Assembly: GCA_900551885.1 (NCBI GenBank)
Contig: URXS01000115.1
Span: forward strand, 1 to 6,061
Reading direction: 5' to 3'
DNA from: an uncultured Oscillibacter sp.
Lineage (GTDB): Bacteria > Bacillota > Clostridia > Oscillospirales > Oscillospiraceae
Length of the DNA stretch: 6,061 nt
Part shown: positions 1 through 5,836 of the stretch, piece by piece
Layout: each line of letters opens with the position of its first letter
How positions within the stretch are numbered: position 1 is the stretch's first letter
Position numbers and translations under genes: made by a program
The notes under the pieces: generated by a model
What the model was told of the DNA's origin: nothing
Seen by the model: the letters and a program-made list of their open reading frames with translations, nothing else
The model's database searches: none

Positions 1-88
1 GGAGCGGGCGGTGGCCGCCGTGGCGCCCTGGGACACCGACGGCTTTCTCGCGGCCCTGGCAGAGGCCCTGGCGGGCCGGGACCGCTGA
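1..88 (+). CDS. ispA: C-terminal end of a polyprenyl (farnesyl/geranyl) diphosphate synthase, partial
   Basis: Only the last 28 codons are in the window; the reading frame begins at base 2 and stops at TGA 86-88. The visible tail begins ERAVAAVAPW and ends FLAALAEALAGRDR. This alternating Ala/Leu helix ending in basic residues is the usual C-terminus of short-chain trans-prenyl diphosphate synthases (an A..L..F/W....FL..LA..L..R pattern). The active-site aspartate-rich motifs lie outside the window, so the identification rests on this tail and on context: in OLE-RNA-bearing Firmicutes the RNA gene typically sits between ispA and oapA-dxs. The enzyme would condense isopentenyl diphosphate with allylic diphosphates in the cytoplasm, using precursors that depend on dxs downstream. 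A terminator follows about 45 bp after the stop. Function is inferred mainly from context. Confidence 0.65.
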   Translation, partial: ERAVAAVAPWDTDGFLAALAEALAGRDR

Positions 89-133
89 GGGAAAAGGGAC
101 AGGCCCTCTGCGGGCAGACTGTGGAGAGGAAAC

Positions 134-173
134 AGAGGGAAGGAGCGGCGAAACTGCCGCCCCTCTCTTTTTT
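134..173 (+). terminator. Intrinsic terminator after ispA
   Basis: GCGGC (145-149) pairs with GCCGC (156-160) around a GAAACT loop. AGAGGG (134-139) can extend the stem by pairing with CCCTCT (161-166), with a 5-nt bulge on the left arm. A run of six T follows at 168-173. This is the classic layout of a Rho-independent terminator. It should end most ispA transcripts and so separate them from the OLE RNA unit, although some read-through is possible. Confidence 0.75.
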
Positions 174-220
174 CACATTTGCACAAAGCCCGGAGGTCCG
201 GCCACAAAAAATTCATAGTT

Positions 221-247
221 TGTATATACTGTATATGTTGTATATTT
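221..247 (+). repeat. Three tandem TGTATAT units with 9-bp period in the OLE promoter region
   Basis: TGTATAT occurs at 221-227, 230-236 and 239-245, each start 9 bp after the last, inside an AT-rich island (about 208-254) in otherwise GC-rich DNA. The third unit overlaps the -35 element. They could be a binding site for a regulator, an AT-rich UP-type element for RNA polymerase, or a by-product of low-complexity sequence. I cannot name a factor. Confidence 0.6.
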
Positions 248-266
248 ATAAAATCCGTGCTATACT
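238..266 (+). promoter_or_regulatory. Sigma-A type promoter for OLE RNA (extended -10)
   Basis: A -35-like TTGTAT (238-243) is followed after exactly 17 bp by TATACT (261-266). The -10 carries a TG dinucleotide one base upstream (TGC at 258-260), making an extended -10. The -35 matches the TTGACA consensus only in its first three bases; the -10 matches TATAAT in five of six. The predicted transcription start, about 7 nt downstream (near 272-275), falls where the 5' strand of the RNA's closing helix begins (273). That agreement supports the call. Confidence 0.75.
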
Positions 267-272
267 AAGGCT

Positions 273-929
273 CACTAAGCGGCGGCGCAGTATCCTAGTC
301 AGATCTGCCGTTTCCTAGGGAGGGCCTAAAAATCCTCTGAAGGGCACATCGATGAAACCTCTGGTGCTTGCTTGATACGCCCAGTTTCGGGTGGGTGCTG
401 GGGGGAAGTCCGGGTCATTTCGCCGGACTTGCGGTCTCAGGGCGCTTTCCAATGGCATGGTTAACCCGACCCTGTTTCCGTGGAGACCTGCTGTTGTGCA
501 CAGACGTACTCCCATCGCGGTATTTTCGGCCTGTGTACGAGGCAGATTGGGAACCTGCAATGCGGTGCATCGGTCCTGCGGGGCCGTAACGCTGTGTGCA
601 GACGTAGCCTGCCTTGCGTGGGCCGGCCGGGAAAGGCCCTGCCGTTCCGGCCGGAACGGACACCCCGATCGCTCCTTGAAACCCGTCCTGCAAAAGAGGC
701 TAAAGAAACGGACGGACTGTGGTGGAAAACACCTAGGCTGTTCGATCGCCGAGACAGAAAAGGGATTGCAGTGCGGACTAAGTGGCAGTCGGGTCGCGCG
801 GAGCGGCGACGCCGCGCCGCGGCGCCAAAGGGGGAACCGCCTCCACCGGCAACGGGAGGTGCGCCGCGGGGAAATCCAACCCGGACCTAAGCCGTAAGAT
901 TTACCTTTTCTGCCGCCGCTGACTTAGTG
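273..929 (+). ncRNA. ole: OLE RNA (Ornate, Large, Extremophilic RNA)
   Basis: This stretch of about 650 nt has no convincing protein gene; the overlapping open frames resemble nothing and have no good ribosome binding sites. It is highly structured. The ends pair: CACTAAG 273-279 with CTTAGTG 923-929, then after a 4-nt bulge CGGCGGC 280-286 with GCCGCCG 912-918. Internal hairpins include 406-413/423-430 (8 bp), 496-503/531-538 (8 bp, one wobble), 571-576/581-586 with a TGCG loop, 642-648/653-659, 738-744/750-757, and 838-843/856-861 topped by CCG-GCAA-CGG with a GNRA tetraloop. OLE RNAs are about 600 nt, lie between ispA and oapA-dxs, and form a membrane ribonucleoprotein with OapA and other proteins. 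In Bacillus halodurans this complex affects tolerance to cold, short-chain alcohols and Mg2+. Locus, size, partner gene and fold agree here. Exact ends are inferred from the promoter and closing helix; I could not run a covariance model. Confidence 0.9.
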
Positions 930-940
930 CTTGATTTGCT

Positions 941-983
941 GATCCCATGTTCTCTGCCCGGGAATGTGGGTCCTTGTCTTTTT
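941..983 (+). terminator. Terminator-like hairpin between OLE RNA and oapA
   Basis: CCCATGTTCTC (944-954) pairs with GGGAATGTGGG (960-970) around a 5-nt TGCCC loop: 11 pairs, three of them G-U in RNA. It is followed by a T-rich stretch ending in TTTTT (979-983). The T run starts several bases after the stem and is interrupted, so this is probably a leaky terminator. It would define the 3' end of most OLE RNA while letting some transcripts continue into oapA, dxs and the genes beyond. Confidence 0.55.
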
Positions 984-1015
984 CGCATTTGTGCGGATCT
1001 CTATCATCAATCAAA

Positions 1016-1031
1016 GAGGAGAATCTCCTTG
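1016..1031 (+). promoter_or_regulatory. Ribosome binding site and TTG start of oapA inside a small hairpin
   Basis: The AGAGGAG Shine-Dalgarno (1015-1021) sits 7 nt before TTG 1029-1031 and fixes the start of oapA. The same bases form an inverted repeat: AGGAG 1017-1021 with CTCCT 1025-1029, loop AAT, plus a G-U pair 1016/1030. The stem covers the ribosome binding site and the first two bases of the start codon. Confidence 0.6.
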
Positions 1032-1589
1032 AAACCAAATCGTACATCCCGAAAGCGGCGGGACAGGCAGGGCAGTGGGCCCTACGCCTGGGCCGCCCAG
1101 GTTTTCTTTCTGGCTATCGGATTGTCGGCGGCGCTGAGCCTGGCCTCCCAGGGACCACTGTCCTCCGCCGGTATTCTGGTGGCCCTTTTGATTCTGGCCC
1201 TGTTCATCGCCCTGGGCATCGTCTTTGACATCATCGGCGTGGCGGTCACCGCTGCGGACCCCAAGCCCTTCCACTCCATGGCCGCCCATAAGGAAAAGGG
1301 CGCCACCGAGGCGCTGATGCTGCTGCGCAACGCCGGGCGGGTCTCCAGCGTCTGCAACGACGTGGTGGGGGACATCTGCGGCATCGTCAGCGGTACCACC
1401 GCCGCCGTCATCGTCACCCGGCTCCAGGCGGCTTTCAGCATCCAAAACGTGCTGCTGAGTGTGGCGGTCACCGCGCTGATCTCCGGCCTGACCATCGGCG
1501 GCAAGGCCTTGGGCAAGACCTTCGCCATCCAGCGCAGCACCAAGGTGGTCTACTGGTCCGGCCGCTTTTTGCACCTGTTTCACCGCTGA
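1029..1589 (+). CDS. oapA: OLE-associated membrane protein OapA
   Basis: A 186-residue protein starting at TTG 1029. An upstream ATG at 945 lies in another frame, and an in-frame TTG-type start at 927 would overlap the RNA's closing helix and lacks a ribosome binding site, whereas AGAGGAG is well placed before 1029. The N-terminus is short and very basic (MKPNRTSRKRRDRQ), suited to RNA or phospholipid contact. Four hydrophobic segments follow at about 20-40, 48-73, 113-130 and 138-158. The most distinctive block runs from D67 (FDIIGVAV), through ADPKPFHSMAAHKEKGA (76-92), to NAGRVSSVCNDVVGDICGIV (101-120). This agrees with the conserved part of OapA as I remember it. The family's members are about 20-21 kDa, bind OLE RNA and place it at the cell membrane; a role in Mg2+ homeostasis has been reported. 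Stop TGA 1587 is 26 bp before the dxs start. High confidence because OLE RNA lies directly upstream. Confidence 0.92.
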   Translation: MKPNRTSRKRRDRQGSGPYAWAAQVFFLAIGLSAALSLASQGPLSSAGILVALLILALFIALGIVFDIIGVAVTAADPKPFHSMAAHKEKGATEALMLLRNAGRVSSVCNDVVGDICGIVSGTTAAVIVTRLQAAFSIQNVLLSVAVTALISGLTIGGKALGKTFAIQRSTKVVYWSGRFLHLFHR

Positions 1590-1615
1590 GAGCATTGAGA
1601 GGAGTGCGATCATCC

Positions 1616-3469
1616 TTGATTCTGGAAACCATCCATTCCCCCGCTGACGTGAAGGCTCTGCCGGAATCCCAACTGGAGCCCCTGTGCGCCGAGCTGCGGG
1701 AATTTCTGGTCCAGAGCGTCTCCCGGACCGGAGGGCACCTGGCCTCCAATCTGGGCGTGGTGGAGCTGACGGTGGCCATCCACCGGGTGTTCGACACCGC
1801 CACGGACCGGCTGGTGTTCGATGTGGGCCATCAGTGCTACGTCCACAAGGCCCTGACCGGCCGGCAGGAGCTGTTTTCCACCCTGCGGCAGTTCGGGGGC
1901 CTCTCCGGCTTCCCCAAGCCCCGGGAGAGCGTCCACGACGCCTTTATCGCCGGACACGCCTCCAACTCCGTGTCGGTGGCATTGGGCATGGCCCGGGCCC
2001 GGACATTGCGCCATGAGAAGTACAGCGTCCTGGCCCTGATCGGCGACGGCGCCCTCACCGGAGGCCTTGCTTACGAGGGCCTGAATAACGCCGGAGCCTC
2101 CGGGGAGCCGCTGATCGTCATTCTCAATGACAACGGCATGTCCATCAACCCCAATGTGGGCGCCGTGCCCACCCACCTGGGGCGGCTGCGGACCAAGCCA
2201 GCTTACTACCACTTTAAAAAGTGGTACCGGAGCCTGTTCGGTGCCCATCCCATGGAAAACCGGCTCTACCGGTTGAACCACCGGGTGAAATCCTCCCTGA
2301 AAAAGGCCCTGTGGCCCGGCAGCACGCTCTTTGAGGACATGGGCTTTACGTACCTGGGGCCCATCGACGGCCACGACCTGGACCGTCTGGTCCATGTGCT
2401 GGAGTGGGCCAAGGAGCTGAATGGACCGGTTCTGGTCCATGTGAACACCGTCAAGGGCAAGGGCTATCCCTTCGCCGAGCAGAACCCGGACCGGTTCCAC
2501 GGCATCAGTCCCTTTGACCCGGAGACGGGCCTGCTGAAAAAGCCGGGGGGAGAGACCTTCTCCGCCGTGTTCGGCAATACCCTCTCCGCCTGCGCGGCGG
2601 AGGACAAGCGGGTGTGCGCCATCACCGCCGCCATGGCGGACGGAACGGGTCTGACCGGTTTCGCCAGGGAATTCCCGGACCGCTTTTTCGATGTGGGCAT
2701 CGCCGAAGGCCATGCTGTGGCCATGGCCGCGGGCCTTGCGAAGCAGGGCATGATCCCGGTCTTTGCCGTGTACGCCTCCTTCCTCCAGCGGGGATACGAC
2801 ATGCTGATCCACGACGTGGCCCTCCAGAACCTTCATGTGGTGCTGGGGGTGGACCGGGCCGGCCTGGTGGGCGCCGACGGCGAGACCCACCACGGCTGCT
2901 TCGACGCCATGTTCCTCTCCCAGATTCCCGGCTTCACGGTGCTGTGCCCGGCCAACTTCCAGGAGCTGCGGCACATGGTCCGCAGGGCGCTGTTCGAGAT
3001 CACCGGCCCCGTGGCGGTCCGCTATCCCCGGGGCGGGGAGGGTGCCTTTCGGGAGGACACCTCCGCCCAGGCGGCGGTATGCCTTCGTCCGGGGAAGGAC
3101 GTGTCCCTGGTGGGCTATGGTGTGATGGTGAACCACCTGCTGGAGGCGGCGGAGCTGCTGAAGGCTCAGGGCGTGGACGCCCGGGTGGTGAAGCTCAACC
3201 GGATATCCCCTCTGGATTATGAGATGCTGCAAGAGCCCCTGGCGGGTACGGAGTTGTTGCTGGTGGCGGAGGACGCCTTCGGCGCCGGGTGCCTGGGGCA
3301 GCGGGTGACGTCCATTCTGGCGGAGGCGGGTCACGCCCCCCGCCGGGTGATTTTGAAGAACCTGGGCAAGACCTTCGCCCCGGAGGGGACGGTGGCCCAG
3401 TTGGAACACAGCTTCGGCCTGGATGCTCAGGGCATCGTGCTGGCTGTCATGGAGGCGATGGGCAAATGA
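1616..3469 (+). CDS. dxs: 1-deoxy-D-xylulose-5-phosphate synthase
   Basis: A 617-residue, full-length Dxs. It joins pyruvate and glyceraldehyde 3-phosphate, with thiamine diphosphate, to give DXP: the entry step of MEP-pathway isoprenoid synthesis and a precursor for thiamine and pyridoxal. The N-terminal domain has GGHLASNLG (39-47, with active-site His41), DVGHQCYVHK (69-78), and the thiamine-diphosphate motif GDG (143-145) to NDN (171-173). The pyrimidine-binding domain has DVGIAEGHAV (359-368, catalytic Glu364; Gly where many homologues have Gln), YASFLQRGYD (386-395) and GADGETHHG (419-427). A transketolase C-terminal domain completes it. TTG 1616 is chosen because the protein then begins MILETIHSP, like relatives, with AGAGGAG at 1598-1604 upstream (11-nt spacing). 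An earlier in-frame TTG at 1595 would lie upstream of that site. The stop overlaps the tlyA start as ATGA. Confidence 0.97.
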   Translation: MILETIHSPADVKALPESQLEPLCAELREFLVQSVSRTGGHLASNLGVVELTVAIHRVFDTATDRLVFDVGHQCYVHKALTGRQELFSTLRQFGGLSGFPKPRESVHDAFIAGHASNSVSVALGMARARTLRHEKYSVLALIGDGALTGGLAYEGLNNAGASGEPLIVILNDNGMSINPNVGAVPTHLGRLRTKPAYYHFKKWYRSLFGAHPMENRLYRLNHRVKSSLKKALWPGSTLFEDMGFTYLGPIDGHDLDRLVHVLEWAKELNGPVLVHVNTVKGKGYPFAEQNPDRFHGISPFDPETGLLKKPGGETFSAVFGNTLSACAAEDKRVCAITAAMADGTGLTGFAREFPDRFFDVGIAEGHAVAMAAGLAKQGMIPVFAVYASFLQRGYDMLIHDVALQNLHVVLGVDRAGLVGADGETHHGCFDAMFLSQIPGFTVLCPANFQELRHMVRRALFEITGPVAVRYPRGGEGAFREDTSAQAAVCLRPGKDVSLVGYGVMVNHLLEAAELLKAQGVDARVVKLNRISPLDYEMLQEPLAGTELLLVAEDAFGAGCLGQRVTSILAEAGHAPRRVILKNLGKTFAPEGTVAQLEHSFGLDAQGIVLAVMEAMGK

Positions 3470-4290
3470 GTGTAAAAAAGAAACGGCTGGACGTGCTGCT
3501 GGTGGAGCGAGGGCTCCAGGAGAGCCGTCAGCGGGCCCAGGCCGCCATCATGAGCGGGGAGGTCTTTGTGGCGGGGCAGCGGGTGGACAAGCCCGGCACC
3601 GCCGTGGCCGAGGACGCGGAAATCGAGGTCAAGGGGGGCCTGGCCTACGTGAGCCGAGGCGGGCTGAAGCTGGAAAAGGCCATGGCCTCGTTCCCCATCG
3701 ATTTAAACGGTGCGGTCTGCGCCGACATCGGCGCCTCCACCGGCGGCTTTACCGACTGCATGCTGCAAAACGGCGCCGAAAAGGTCTACGCCGTGGACGT
3801 GGGCTACGGGCAGCTTGCCTGGAAGCTGCGGTCCGACCCGAGAGTGGTGTGTCTGGAGCGGACCAACGCCCGGTACCTGACAACCGAGCAGATTCCGGAG
3901 CCCCTGGACTTCGCCTCCATCGACGTCAGCTTCATCTCCCTGAAGCTGATCTTCCCGGCCCTCTATGAGCTGCTGAAGGAGAAGGGCCACGTAGCCTGCC
4001 TCATCAAGCCCCAGTTCGAGGCCGGACGGGAAAAGGTGGGGAAAAAGGGCGTGGTCCGGGACCCGGCGGTCCATCTGGAGGTGCTGGAGCACTTCCTTGA
4101 ACATGCGAAGGAATCTCACTTTACAGTACTTGGAATTACGTACTCTCCCATTCGGGGACCAGAGGGGAACATTGAGTATCTGGGTTATCTGGAAAAGAGC
4201 GACGCCCAGGATCAGATCCCGGACCTGAAGGCGCTGGTGGCCGAGTCCCACCAAGTCCTGCGGGAGCACGGGGAAGGAGGGACCCCATGA
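3466..4290 (+). CDS. tlyA: TlyA family 2'-O-rRNA methyltransferase / hemolysin-like protein (YqxC type)
   Basis: 274 residues, starting at ATG 3466, which overlaps the dxs stop; GGAGG lies at 3451-3455. An N-terminal S4 RNA-binding domain (about 6-64: RLDVLLVERGL, then SRQRAQAAIMSGEVFV) is followed by YVSRGGLKLEKA (61-72) and an FtsJ-type methyltransferase fold. The SAM motif is DIGASTGGFTD (87-97), with DVGYGQLAWKL (111-121), a DVSFISL strand (153-159) and KPQFEAGR (181-188). K68, D153, K181 and E237 fit the K-D-K-E tetrad of FtsJ/TlyA enzymes. In mycobacteria TlyA methylates ribose in 16S and 23S rRNA and affects capreomycin sensitivity; the target of clostridial relatives is less certain. 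The name hemolysin is historical. The stop overlaps the nadK start, so translation is probably coupled. Confidence 0.93.
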   Translation: MSVKKKRLDVLLVERGLQESRQRAQAAIMSGEVFVAGQRVDKPGTAVAEDAEIEVKGGLAYVSRGGLKLEKAMASFPIDLNGAVCADIGASTGGFTDCMLQNGAEKVYAVDVGYGQLAWKLRSDPRVVCLERTNARYLTTEQIPEPLDFASIDVSFISLKLIFPALYELLKEKGHVACLIKPQFEAGREKVGKKGVVRDPAVHLEVLEHFLEHAKESHFTVLGITYSPIRGPEGNIEYLGYLEKSDAQDQIPDLKALVAESHQVLREHGEGGTP

Positions 4291-5168
4291 AAAAAATCAT
4301 CCTGTGCCCCAACCCCAACCGGGATCGGGGCATGGTGGCCACCCATCAGGCGGAGGCCATTTTGCGGGAGCTGGGCTTTGAGACAGTGGTCTGCTCTCCC
4401 TTTCGGGACCAGAAGGAGGGTGCCTTCGGGGACTATGATGTAAAGCCTCTGACGGCGGAGCTGAAGACGGCGGACCTGCTGATCACCTTCGGCGGGGACG
4501 GTACGATTTTGCACCTGGCCAAGCTGGTGGCCCTGCATAAAATTCCGGTGCTGGGCATCAATATGGGGGGCCTGGGATTCATCGCGGAGCTGGAGGCCGG
4601 TGAGCTGAAGGCCCTGCGGAAGCTGAAGGACTGGGACTTCCAGACGGAGCAGCGGATGATGCTGGACGTGTCCGTCCAGCGGGAGGGCCGGCAGATCTAT
4701 ACCAATCTGGGTCTCAACGACGCGGTCATCCGGGAGGGACCCATCTCCCACGTGATCCATCTGAAGATCTCCTCCGACGGGCGGCACCTGGCGGACATCG
4801 CCGGCGACGGCGTCATCGTGGCCACCCCCACCGGGTCCACAGCTTACTCGCTCTCCGCCGGAGGGCCGGTGGTGGAGCCGGTGGCCCAGACCATGGTGGT
4901 GTGCCCGATCTGCACCCACAACATGCGCTTTTCTTCCTACGTTCTGTCGCCGGAGCACCTGCTGACCATCGAGCTGGAGCGCAACGGCCGCAAGCCGGTG
5001 TATCTGTGCGTGGACGAGAGCCGGGCCTTCTCGTTGAAGTCTGACGACAAGGTGCTGGTCCGCCGCTCCAAGCACACGGTGAAGCTGGTGCGGCTGTCGG
5101 AGCGGAGCTTCTGCGAGATCTTCGCCCAAAAAATGTTACCGGGAGGCTTTGTTGACCATGAAAAATGA
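4287..5168 (+). CDS. nadK: NAD kinase
   Basis: 293 residues from ATG 4287, which overlaps the tlyA stop by 4 bp; AAGGAGG lies at 4274-4280. The enzyme phosphorylates NAD to NADP with ATP or polyphosphate in the cytoplasm, so it supplies NADPH, needed among others by the MEP pathway begun by Dxs. Family motifs are present in order: FGGDGT (68-73, catalytic Asp71), GINMGGLGFIAE (90-101), LNDAVIREG (143-151) for substrate binding, and GDGVIVATPTGSTAYSLSAGGPVV (173-196), the signature glycine-rich and TPTGSTAYS block. A C-terminal beta-rich part carries CPICTHNMRFSSYVLSPEH (206-224), in place of the more common PICPH-x-L-x-x-RP form. Length is normal. Its 3' end overlaps argR. Confidence 0.97.
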   Translation: MKKIILCPNPNRDRGMVATHQAEAILRELGFETVVCSPFRDQKEGAFGDYDVKPLTAELKTADLLITFGGDGTILHLAKLVALHKIPVLGINMGGLGFIAELEAGELKALRKLKDWDFQTEQRMMLDVSVQREGRQIYTNLGLNDAVIREGPISHVIHLKISSDGRHLADIAGDGVIVATPTGSTAYSLSAGGPVVEPVAQTMVVCPICTHNMRFSSYVLSPEHLLTIELERNGRKPVYLCVDESRAFSLKSDDKVLVRRSKHTVKLVRLSERSFCEIFAQKMLPGGFVDHEK

Positions 5169-5607
5169 CCGGCAGAACATGATCCTGGAGATCATTTCCC
5201 AGGAGAACATCGAGACCCAGGAGCAGTTGCTGGCCCGTCTTCAGGAGCGGGGCATCACCAGTACCCAGGCCACCATTTCCCGGGACATCAAGCAGATGCA
5301 CCTGATCAAGGAGCCGGTGGGCCAGGGCGTGTACAAGTACGCCGTGTCTGGCAACAGGACCCGGCTGAACTTTGCGGAGAAGCTGCGGACCATCTTCCGG
5401 GAGAGCATCACCAGCATCGACAGTGCCCAGAACATCGTGGTGGTGAAGACCATGCCGGGCCTGGCCAGCGCCGCCTGCGCCGCCCTGGACGACATGGACA
5501 TCGCCTACATGGTGGGCTCTCTGGCAGGAGACGACACTGCCTTCCTGGTGATGAAGGACGCCGAATCGGCGGCCATCTTCTGCGAGGAGATCAAGGAGAT
5601 GTTATGA
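5158..5607 (+). CDS. argR: Arginine repressor
   Basis: 149 residues from ATG 5158, overlapping the last 11 bp of nadK. GGGAGG (5141-5146) lies 11 nt upstream. TTG codons at 5149 and 5152 are in frame but too close to that site, and the ATG gives the usual family length. The N-terminal winged helix-turn-helix (1-70) includes TSTQATISRDIKQMHLIK (34-51), with the DNA-contacting Ser41-Arg42. The C-terminal part (80-149) is the hexamer-forming, arginine-binding domain with GSLAGDDTAFLVM (120-132), whose Asp pair (125-126) binds arginine in known ArgR/AhrC proteins. With arginine bound it represses arginine biosynthesis and can activate catabolism genes. In Firmicutes it is commonly placed just before recN, as here; this is not evidence of a functional link to isoprenoid genes. 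Confidence 0.97.
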   Translation: MKNDRQNMILEIISQENIETQEQLLARLQERGITSTQATISRDIKQMHLIKEPVGQGVYKYAVSGNRTRLNFAEKLRTIFRESITSIDSAQNIVVVKTMPGLASAACAALDDMDIAYMVGSLAGDDTAFLVMKDAESAAIFCEEIKEML

Positions 5608-5613
5608 ACGAAC

Positions 5614-5639
5614 TAGGAGGGGAGCGGGCTCCCCTCCTA
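5614..5639 (+). other. Strong hairpin directly after argR
   Basis: TAGGAGGGGAG (5614-5624) pairs perfectly with CTCCCCTCCTA (5629-5639), loop CGGG, 6 bp after the argR stop. The position suggests transcript end formation or 3' protection, but the following bases (ACCACCCC) lack the T run of an intrinsic terminator. Function is open. Confidence 0.6.
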
Positions 5640-5660
5640 ACCACCCCACCACCAGTGACA

Positions 5661-5678
5661 TCGGTCACTGGTGCGCGC
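5661..5678 (+). repeat. Direct repeat copy 1 (18 nt)
   Basis: TCGGTCACTGGTGCGCGC, identical to the copy at 5819-5836, 158 bp downstream. Similarity continues imperfectly for about 12 bp (GCCCCAAGGGCG here, CAAGGCGG there). An inverted arm, CACCAGTGAC, lies just upstream at 5650-5659. Confidence 0.9.
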
Positions 5679-5818
5679 GCCCCAAGGGCGCACAGGCCGG
5701 AGAATTTTCGGCAGGCACATGTCCTGCCGAAAATGATTGGCCGCTTTCTTTCGCTGAAGGCGGAAGAATCTGTGTCTCCCCGGCGGAAGTGAATTCCGCC
5801 GGGACGCTCAGGTTTGAT

Positions 5819-5836
5819 TCGGTCACTGGTGCGCGC
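5819..5836 (+). repeat. Direct repeat copy 2 (18 nt)
   Basis: Identical to 5661-5678. Its GTCACTGGTG (5822-5831) is also an inverted copy of CACCAGTGAC at 5650-5659. The 182-bp stretch 5650-5831 is therefore bounded by perfect 10-bp terminal inverted repeats. It sits 40 bp before the recN start. Confidence 0.9.

Noticed and set aside
121..318. A 65-residue open frame with a GTG start across the ispA-OLE gap
   Set aside because: It spans the terminator, the AT-rich promoter and the start of the RNA; there is no convincing ribosome binding site, and the composition is not protein-like.
315..897. Several open frames on both strands within the OLE region, up to 168 residues
   Set aside because: They overlap each other in different frames, lack ribosome binding sites and recognisable domains, and are rich in Arg/Gly/Pro as expected of GC-rich non-coding sequence. 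The RNA structure explains the region better.
927..1028. An N-terminal extension of oapA of 34 residues from a start at 927
   Set aside because: It would begin inside the closing helix of OLE RNA and run through the terminator-like hairpin, without a ribosome binding site; TTG 1029 is better placed.
1010..3410. Long open frames on the - strand opposite oapA and dxs (200 and 599 residues)
   Set aside because: They are mirror frames of GC-rich coding DNA. The + strand products have full family motifs, while these show none.
5614..5639. A standard intrinsic terminator for argR
   Set aside because: The stem is strong, but no T run follows on the + strand, and on the - strand the bases after the stem are also not T-rich.
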